DNA of 64,000 nt. Source: Kitasatospora sp. NBC_01266. GTDB lineage: Bacteria > Actinomycetota > Actinomycetes > Streptomycetales > Streptomycetaceae. The notes below the pieces were generated by a model. The model was not told the DNA's origin, searched no databases, and worked only from the letters and a program-made list of their open reading frames with translations. Each line of letters begins with the position of its first letter. The stretch's first letter is position 1. The stretch covers positions 5,952,001-6,016,000 of the forward strand of contig NZ_CP108458.1 of NCBI RefSeq assembly GCF_036242395.1, in the 5' to 3' direction. Position numbers and translations under genes: made by a program. Positions 59,066 to 64,000 of this stretch are shown here, one piece after another.

Positions 59066-60151
59066 GTGCCCGCAGCCTCCCACCCCGAAGCCATAGCCGG
59101 TACCGTCACCGGTTCCCCGCTCGCACTGACCGAGCGCCGCCCGGTGGTCCCGGCGGAGCGCCTGGTCGCGGAGATGGTCCCGCCGCCCCGGTTCGCCGGC
59201 GTCAGCTTCGGCTCCTACCTGCCGGACCGCACCCAGCCCAGCCAGACCGAAGCGGTCACGGTGCTGGAGGAGTTCGCGGCCGGCCTGAACGCGGCCCAGG
59301 CCCCCAAGCGCGGCTGGTTCCGCAAGCCGGCGGTGCCATGGGGGTCCCCCCGGCCGAAGGCTGGGGGAGGCCCGGCCGGGGTCTACCTGGACGGCGGCTA
59401 CGGCGTCGGCAAGACCCACCTGCTGGCCTCGCTCTGGCACGCGGCGCCGGGCCCCAAGGCCTTCGGCACCTTCGTGGAGCTGACCAACCTGGTCGGCGCG
59501 CTGGGCTTCCAGCAGGCGGTGCACACGCTCTCCGGCCACAAGCTGCTCTGCATCGACGAGTTCGAGCTGGACGACCCGGGCGACACGGTGCTGGTCTCCA
59601 CCCTGCTGTCGCGCCTGGTGGCGGCCGGGGTCAAGCTGGCGGCCACCTCCAACACGCTGCCGGAGAAGCTCGGCGAGGGCCGGTTCGCGGCCACCGACTT
59701 CCTGCGCGAGATCCAGGGACTCTCGGCGCACTTCCGCCCGCTGCGGATCGACGGCCAGGACTACCGCCACCGCGGCCTGCCCGCCGCCCCGGCGCCGTAC
59801 TCCGACGCCGAGGTGAACGACCGCGCCGTCGGCACCCCGGGCGCCGCGCTGGACGACTTCGGCGCCCTGCTGGCCCACCTCTCGGTGGTGCACCCCAGCA
59901 GGTACGGCGCGCTGCTCGACGATGTGCAGGCGGTGTTCCTGCGCGGGGTGCGGCCGGTGGAGGACCAGTCCACGGCGCTGCGCCTGGTGGTGCTGGCCGA
60001 CCGGATGTACGACCGCGAGCTGCCGATCACCGCCTCCGGGATCCCGTTCGACCAGGTGTTCTCCGAGGAGATGCTGAAGGGCGGCTACCGCAAGAAGTAC
60101 CTGCGCGCGATCTCCCGCCTGGTCGCCCTCGCCCGGGACAGCGCCAAGTAA
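59066..60151 (+). CDS. zapE: ZapE/AFG1-like AAA+ ATPase
   Basis: 361 residues. It has Walker A in YLDGGYGVGKTHLLASLW, Walker B in LLCIDEFELDDPGDT, sensor AATSNTLPEKLGEGRF, and the AFG1-family blocks FGSYLPDRTQPSQTEAV and DFLREIQGLSAHF. In proteobacteria ZapE acts at the division ring; the actinobacterial role is unproven. GTG 59066 follows TACCCT/TACTAT-type -10 sequences, so the message may be leaderless. A 35-bp palindromic element is translated in frame just before Walker A (PWGSPRPKAGGGP), an insertion not expected in the family. Confidence 0.92.
   Translation: MPAASHPEAIAGTVTGSPLALTERRPVVPAERLVAEMVPPPRFAGVSFGSYLPDRTQPSQTEAVTVLEEFAAGLNAAQAPKRGWFRKPAVPWGSPRPKAGGGPAGVYLDGGYGVGKTHLLASLWHAAPGPKAFGTFVELTNLVGALGFQQAVHTLSGHKLLCIDEFELDDPGDTVLVSTLLSRLVAAGVKLAATSNTLPEKLGEGRFAATDFLREIQGLSAHFRPLRIDGQDYRHRGLPAAPAPYSDAEVNDRAVGTPGAALDDFGALLAHLSVVHPSRYGALLDDVQAVFLRGVRPVEDQSTALRLVVLADRMYDRELPITASGIPFDQVFSEEMLKGGYRKKYLRAISRLVALARDSAK
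59336..59370. repeat. Short palindromic element, copy A (inside zapE)
   Basis: It begins CCATGGGGGTCC and ends GGCCGAAGGCTGGGGGAGG. Copies B (24873-24904) and C (42872-42907) share the ends and the centre. Partial self-complementarity (CCCCC / GGGGG, GGCCG / CGGCC) allows folding. It is inserted without a frameshift. Confidence 0.7.
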
Positions 60152-60176
60152 CCTCCGCTCTGTCGGTGCCGGGTCG

Positions 60177-60182
60177 TACGGT
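60177..60182 (+). promoter_or_regulatory. -10 box of a probable leaderless uvrB promoter
   Basis: TACGGT stands 6 nt before the GTG at 60189; no Shine-Dalgarno sequence lies between them. Confidence 0.4.
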
Positions 60183-60188
60183 GGGACC

Positions 60189-62297
60189 GTGCGACCCATC
60201 ACGAGCATTGAGCGGACCACGACGCCCTTCGAGGTCGTCAGCCCCTACCAGCCGAACGGCGACCAGCCGGCGGCCATCGCCGAGCTGGAGCGCCGCGTCC
60301 GCGCGGGCGAGCCGGACGTCGTGCTGCTCGGCGCCACCGGCACCGGCAAGTCGGCCACCACCGCCTGGATGATCGAGAAACTCCAGCGGCCGACCCTGGT
60401 GATGGCGCCGAACAAGACGCTGGCGGCCCAGCTGGCCAACGAGTTCCGCGAGCTGCTGCCGAACAACGCGGTCGAGTACTTCGTCTCGTACTACGACTAC
60501 TACCAGCCCGAGGCGTACGTCCCGCAGACCGATACCTACATCGAGAAGGACTCCTCGATCAACGAGGAGGTCGAGCGGCTGCGCCACTCGGCCACCAACT
60601 CGCTGCTCACCCGCCGGGACGTGGTGGTGGTCGCCTCGGTCTCCTGCATCTACGGCCTCGGCACCCCGCAGGAGTACGTGGACCGGATGGTCCAGCTGCG
60701 GGTCGGCGAGGAGATCGACCGGGACGCGCTGCTGCGCCGCTTCGTCGACATCCAGTACACCCGCAACGACCTCGCCTTCAGCCGCGGCACCTTCCGGGTG
60801 CGCGGCGACACCGTGGAGATCTTCCCGGTGTACGAGGAGCTGGCGGTGCGGATCGAGATGTTCGGCGACGAGATCGAGTCGCTCTACACCCTGCACCCGC
60901 TGACCGGGGAGATCATCAAGCAGCACGACGCCATGCACGTCTTCCCCGCCACCCACTACGTGGCCGGCCCCGAGCGGATGGAGCGCGCGGTCAACGGCAT
61001 CGAGCGCGAGCTGGCGGAGCGGCTGGCCGTCCTGGAGAAGCAGGGCAAGCTGCTGGAGGCCCAGCGGCTGCGCATGCGCACCACCTACGACCTCGAGATG
61101 CTCCGCCAGATCGGCAGCTGCTCCGGCGTCGAGAACTACTCGATGCACTTCGACGGTCGCGAGCCGGGCACCGCGCCCAACACGCTGCTCGACTACTTCC
61201 CGGAGGACTTCCTCCTGGTGATCGACGAGTCCCATGTGACGGTCCCGCAGATCGGCGCGATGTACGAGGGCGACGCCTCGCGCAAGCGCACCCTGGTCGA
61301 GCACGGCTTCCGGCTGCCCTCCGCGCTGGACAACCGCCCGCTGAAGTGGGAGGAGTTCCTGGAGCGGGTCGGCCAGACCGTCTACCTCTCGGCCACCCCC
61401 GGCCCGTACGAGCTGTCCCGCGGCGACGGCCAGGTCGAGCAGATCATCCGTCCGACCGGCCTGATCGACCCCGAGGTGATCGTCAAGCCGACCGAGGGCC
61501 AGATCGACGACCTGGTGCACGAGATCCGGCTGCGGGTCGAGCGGGACGAGCGGGTGCTGGTCACCACGCTCACCAAGAAGATGTCCGAGGACCTCACCGA
61601 CTACCTGCTCGGCCTGGACATCCGGGTCCGCTACCTGCACAGCGACATCGACACGCTGCGCCGGGTGGAGCTGCTGCGCGAGCTGCGGGCCGGCAAGTAC
61701 GACGTGCTGGTCGGCATCAACCTGCTCCGTGAGGGCCTGGACCTGCCCGAGGTCTCGCTGGTGGCGATCCTGGACGCCGACAAGGAGGGCTTCCTGCGCT
61801 CCGGCACCTCGCTGATCCAGACCATCGGTCGCGCCGCCCGTAACGTCTCGGGCCAGGTCCACATGTACGCCGACAAGATCACCCCGGCGATGGCGAAGGC
61901 GATCGACGAGACCAACCGTCGCCGGGCCGTCCAGCAGGCCTACAACGAGAAGCACGGCATCGACCCGCAGCCGCTGCGCAAGAAGATCGGCGACATCCTG
62001 GACACCCTGGCCCGCGAGGAGGTGGACACCGAGGAGCTGCTCAGCACCGGCTACCGGGACAACGCCAAGGCCAAGGGCAAGGCCCCGGTGCCCGCGCTGG
62101 GCGCCGACCGGTCAGCCGATCGGGCGAAGGGCGGCAGCCTGCCGGCGGTCGAGCTGGCCGGGAGCATCCAGGAGATGACCGAGCGGATGCACGCGGCCGC
62201 CGCCGCGCTCCAGTTCGAGGTGGCCGCCAGGTTGCGGGACGAGGTCAAGGAACTGAAGAAGGAGCTGCGCCGCTTGAAGGAGGCCGGAATCGCCTAG
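60189..62297 (+). CDS. uvrB: Excinuclease ABC subunit B
   Basis: 702-residue damage-verification helicase of nucleotide excision repair. It has Walker A VLLGATGTGKSATTAWMIE, the beta-hairpin region SYYDYYQPEAYVPQTDTYIE, helicase motif II LLVIDESHVTVPQIG, motif VI QTIGRAARNVSGQ, and the C-terminal UvrC-binding UVR motif (LQFEVAARLRDEVKELKKEL). Length is normal. GTG 60189 is 37 bp after zapE with a leaderless-type -10 box. Confidence 0.98.
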   Translation: MRPITSIERTTTPFEVVSPYQPNGDQPAAIAELERRVRAGEPDVVLLGATGTGKSATTAWMIEKLQRPTLVMAPNKTLAAQLANEFRELLPNNAVEYFVSYYDYYQPEAYVPQTDTYIEKDSSINEEVERLRHSATNSLLTRRDVVVVASVSCIYGLGTPQEYVDRMVQLRVGEEIDRDALLRRFVDIQYTRNDLAFSRGTFRVRGDTVEIFPVYEELAVRIEMFGDEIESLYTLHPLTGEIIKQHDAMHVFPATHYVAGPERMERAVNGIERELAERLAVLEKQGKLLEAQRLRMRTTYDLEMLRQIGSCSGVENYSMHFDGREPGTAPNTLLDYFPEDFLLVIDESHVTVPQIGAMYEGDASRKRTLVEHGFRLPSALDNRPLKWEEFLERVGQTVYLSATPGPYELSRGDGQVEQIIRPTGLIDPEVIVKPTEGQIDDLVHEIRLRVERDERVLVTTLTKKMSEDLTDYLLGLDIRVRYLHSDIDTLRRVELLRELRAGKYDVLVGINLLREGLDLPEVSLVAILDADKEGFLRSGTSLIQTIGRAARNVSGQVHMYADKITPAMAKAIDETNRRRAVQQAYNEKHGIDPQPLRKKIGDILDTLAREEVDTEELLSTGYRDNAKAKGKAPVPALGADRSADRAKGGSLPAVELAGSIQEMTERMHAAAAALQFEVAARLRDEVKELKKELRRLKEAGIA

Positions 62298-62314
62298 AGA
62301 GCCTCTTGACGTGA

Positions 62315-62352
62315 GGGGGTCGCCCCTGGTGGGGGCGTCCCCCAGGGCCTAG
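62315..62352 (+). terminator. Possible uvrB terminator
   Basis: Overlapping G-run/C-run hairpins (GGGGG-CGT-CCCCC with flanking CCCT/AGGG) lie 18-55 nt past the uvrB stop. The structure is imperfect. Confidence 0.4.
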
Positions 62353-62481
62353 GGTTGGCACGCGACGTACCAGGCGGACAGCACAGCCATGGGGGCCTCA
62401 GCCGGGGGACGGCAGCGGGGTGTTCCGACGCTGGCCGGCGTGCGTGACCAATGCGCGCGGGCCGAGAGAGGGGATAACACC

Positions 62482-63063
62482 GTGTCGGTGAATCTGACCA
62501 AAGGGCAGCAGGTGAGCCTGCGCAAGCCCGGCGGCGAGTCGTTGAGCGTGGTCCGGATGGGCCTGGGCTGGCGGGCGGCGCCCAAGCGCGGGCTCTTCGG
62601 CAGCCGCACCCGGCAGATCGACCTGGACGCCTCGGCCCTGCTCTACGCCGAGCACACCCCCGCCGACGTGGTCTTCTTCCAGCAGCTGGTGAGCAAGGAC
62701 GGCTCGGTGCGGCACACCGGGGACAACCTGGTCGGCGGCGTCGGGGCGGGCGGCGACGACGAGTCGATCGTGGTGGACCTGTCCCGGATCCCCGCGCAGA
62801 TCACCCAGGTGGTCTTCACCGTCAGCTCGTACACCGGGCAGACCTTCGCCGAGGTCCGGCACGCGCACTGCCGGCTGATCGACGAGCTCAACGGCCAGGA
62901 GCTGGCCCGCTACGAGCTGACCGGCGGCGGCGCGCACACCGGGCAGATCATGGCCAAGGTCTACCGCGACCCGGCCGGCGGCTGGGGCATGCAGGCGATC
63001 GGTGCTCCGGCCAAGGCCCGCACCTTCCAGGACCTGCTGCCGGCCATCGAGCCGTTCCTGTAG
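62482..63063 (+). CDS. terD: TerD family (tellurium-resistance type) protein
   Basis: 193 residues from GTG 62482 (GAGAGGGGATAACACC upstream). The TerD fold is shown by VNLTKGQQVSLRKPGG, MGLGWRAAPKRG, the calcium-site acidic loop VGAGGDDESIVVDLSRIPAQ, and FAEVRHAHCRLIDELNGQEL. Such proteins are implicated in metal stress and signalling; tellurite itself is rarely the substrate in streptomycetes. It is followed by terC behind a separate leader, so the two belong to the same functional group but probably have separate control. Confidence 0.92.
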   Translation: MSVNLTKGQQVSLRKPGGESLSVVRMGLGWRAAPKRGLFGSRTRQIDLDASALLYAEHTPADVVFFQQLVSKDGSVRHTGDNLVGGVGAGGDDESIVVDLSRIPAQITQVVFTVSSYTGQTFAEVRHAHCRLIDELNGQELARYELTGGGAHTGQIMAKVYRDPAGGWGMQAIGAPAKARTFQDLLPAIEPFL

Positions 63064-63120
63064 CGGGTTCTCCCGCGGAAGGTCCTTTACCTTCTCTTGG
63101 GATTTGCTGTTACGCTTTTC

Positions 63121-63257
63121 GGAACGGAGGGGAGTATTCCCCCTACGGTGTTCCCGTCATCACGGCGGCCGCGTACCGGCCCGCCCGGGAGCATCGGCCC
63201 GCGTCGCAACGGCGCGGGCGGAAGAGACCTCCGGCAGAGGACACATGCCGGAGGAGC
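63121..63257 (+). promoter_or_regulatory. Probable yybP-ykoY (manganese) riboswitch with SD-sequestering hairpin, terC leader
   Basis: The leader contains GGGGAGTATTCCCC (63130-63143), enclosed by GGAAC/GTTCC (63121-63125 and 63150-63154). The GGGGAGTA string is the conserved loop of yybP-ykoY RNAs. CCGT-CATC-ACGG follows, then GC-rich stems and GGAAGAGACC (63220-63229). At the end a 9-bp perfect hairpin CCTCCGGCA/TGCCGGAGG (63228-63236 and 63246-63254) buries the GGAGGAG ribosome site of terC. Ligand binding would free the site. terC/alx genes are classic targets of this RNA; the assignment is by motif and context. Confidence 0.72.
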
Positions 63258-63263
63258 AGCTTC

Positions 63264-64000
63264 ATGGACGTCTCGCTCGCCCTGTGGGCGACCACCATCG
63301 GGGTGCTGATCGCCCTGATCGCCGCCGACTTCTTCATCGGCGGCCGCAAGCCGCACGAGGTCTCGATCAAGGAGGCCGGCACCTGGACGGTGGTCTGGGT
63401 GGTGCTGGCGATCCTCTTCGGCTGCTTCCTGTGGTGGTACGGCGGCGGGCAGCCGGCCGGCGAGTTCTTCGCCGGGTACCTCACCGAGAAGTCGCTGAGT
63501 GTCGACAACCTCTTCGTCTTCGTGCTGATCATGGCCAAGTTCGCGGTGCCGCGCGACCAGCAGCAGCGGGTGCTGATGGTCGGGGTGCTGATCGCGCTGG
63601 TGCTGCGCGCGGTCTTCATCGCCTGCGGGGCGGCGCTGATCGCGAGCTTCTCCTGGGTCTTCTACATCTTCGGCGCGTTCCTGATCTGGACCGCCTGGAA
63701 GCTGATCAAGGAGGCCAGGGCCGGCCACCAGGACGAGGAGTTCCAGGAGAACCGGATGCTGACGGCGATCCGCCGCCGCTTCCCGTCGATCTCCACGCTG
63801 ACCGTGGTGATGCTGGCCATCGGCCTCACCGACGTGCTCTTCGCGCTGGACTCGATCCCGGCGATCTTCGGCCTCACCCAGGACGCGTACATCGTCTTCA
63901 CCGCCAACGCCTTCGCGCTGATGGGCCTGCGCCAGCTGTACTTCCTGATCGGCGGACTGCTGAAGCGCCTGGTCCACCTCTCCTACGGGCTCTCGGTGAT
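63264..64000 (+). CDS. terC: TerC family membrane protein (C-terminus beyond window)
   Basis: 246 codons are visible from ATG 63264 (GGAGGAGCAGCTTC upstream); the gene runs off the right edge. Multi-pass protein with helices ALWATTIGVLIALIAADFFI and WTVVWVVLAILFGCFLWWYG. The family signature is TEKSLSVDNLFVFVLIMAKF, with the intramembrane Asp-Asn. The second half has VVMLAIGLTDVLFALDSIPA, with the second acidic pair. TerC/Alx proteins export or manage Mn2+, which agrees with the riboswitch-like leader. Confidence 0.93.
   Translation, partial: MDVSLALWATTIGVLIALIAADFFIGGRKPHEVSIKEAGTWTVVWVVLAILFGCFLWWYGGGQPAGEFFAGYLTEKSLSVDNLFVFVLIMAKFAVPRDQQQRVLMVGVLIALVLRAVFIACGAALIASFSWVFYIFGAFLIWTAWKLIKEARAGHQDEEFQENRMLTAIRRRFPSISTLTVVMLAIGLTDVLFALDSIPAIFGLTQDAYIVFTANAFALMGLRQLYFLIGGLLKRLVHLSYGLSV

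Noticed and set aside
1..64000. CRISPR array, prophage, integrase/attachment site, insertion sequence or secondary-metabolite cluster
   Set aside because: I looked for spaced identical repeats, transposase or integrase motifs, PKS/NRPS domains and phage structural genes and saw none. The HNH protein belongs to a common host family and has no mobile context.

Overview
The window is a stretch of a very GC-rich, linear-chromosome-type actinobacterial genome. It is best read as Streptomycetaceae (Streptomyces or Kitasatospora). The grounds are extreme third-position GC, many GTG starts, GGAGG-type ribosome sites, long spurious antisense open frames, and a gene order I recognise from streptomycetes: ROK regulator, xylose-type ABC system, dxs, then fadAB, RNase D, the heme genes, msrB/murC and uvrB. 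There is no tRNA, rRNA, CRISPR array, transposase, phage gene or biosynthetic cluster. The window looks like conserved core chromosome.

Left part (1-20700). A leftward operon glnX - glnH - coiled-coil gene - pknG matches the mycobacterial GlnX/GlnH/PknG amino-acid sensing module, with one extra gene inserted. A rightward run follows: a CtaG-like oxidase assembly protein, a small nucleosidase, a DUF4291 protein and a secreted beta-propeller protein. Next is a leftward sugar cluster (16290 down to 9920): solute-binding lipoprotein, two permeases, a GH4 phospho-glycosidase, a BadF-type sugar kinase and a TetR regulator, with its own ROK repressor just upstream. MscS and an HNH nuclease complete this part.

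Middle (20700-42900). This holds a 1447-residue GH84-type secreted hexosaminidase, 4-alpha-glucanotransferase (malQ), a tiny exported membrane protein, a VIT1/CCC1 family protein, aminopeptidase N, and a membrane-anchored PQQ-type propeller. Then come a second ROK regulator facing a xylF-xylG-xylH type sugar ABC system, dxs, a GT-C type membrane glycosyltransferase and an SPW-repeat membrane protein.

Right part (42900-64000). FadA/FadB beta-oxidation genes, RNase D, an orphan LuxR-type response regulator and a DUF3000 gene come first. The coproporphyrin-dependent heme genes hemE-hemY-hemQ follow, then a TIGR04222 membrane protein, an ECF sigma factor with an upstream membrane protein, msrB and murC. 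The end holds a RibD-like reductase, a ZapE/AFG1 ATPase, uvrB, a TerD protein and the start of terC. terC sits behind what looks like a yybP-ykoY (manganese) riboswitch whose last hairpin covers the ribosome site.

The non-obvious signals are regulatory or structural. They include three copies of a ~35-bp palindromic element (two inside reading frames), a 15-bp hairpin in front of murC, and an ~11-bp phased repeat array before hemE. There are also paired CTGACG/CGTCAG dyads, several candidate operators, and leaderless promoters with a -10 box 6-7 nt from the start codon. I see no clearly new multi-gene system. The strongest candidates for follow-up are the palindromic element family, the extended PknG module with a GlnH that lacks the lipobox cysteine, and the murC and terC leader structures.
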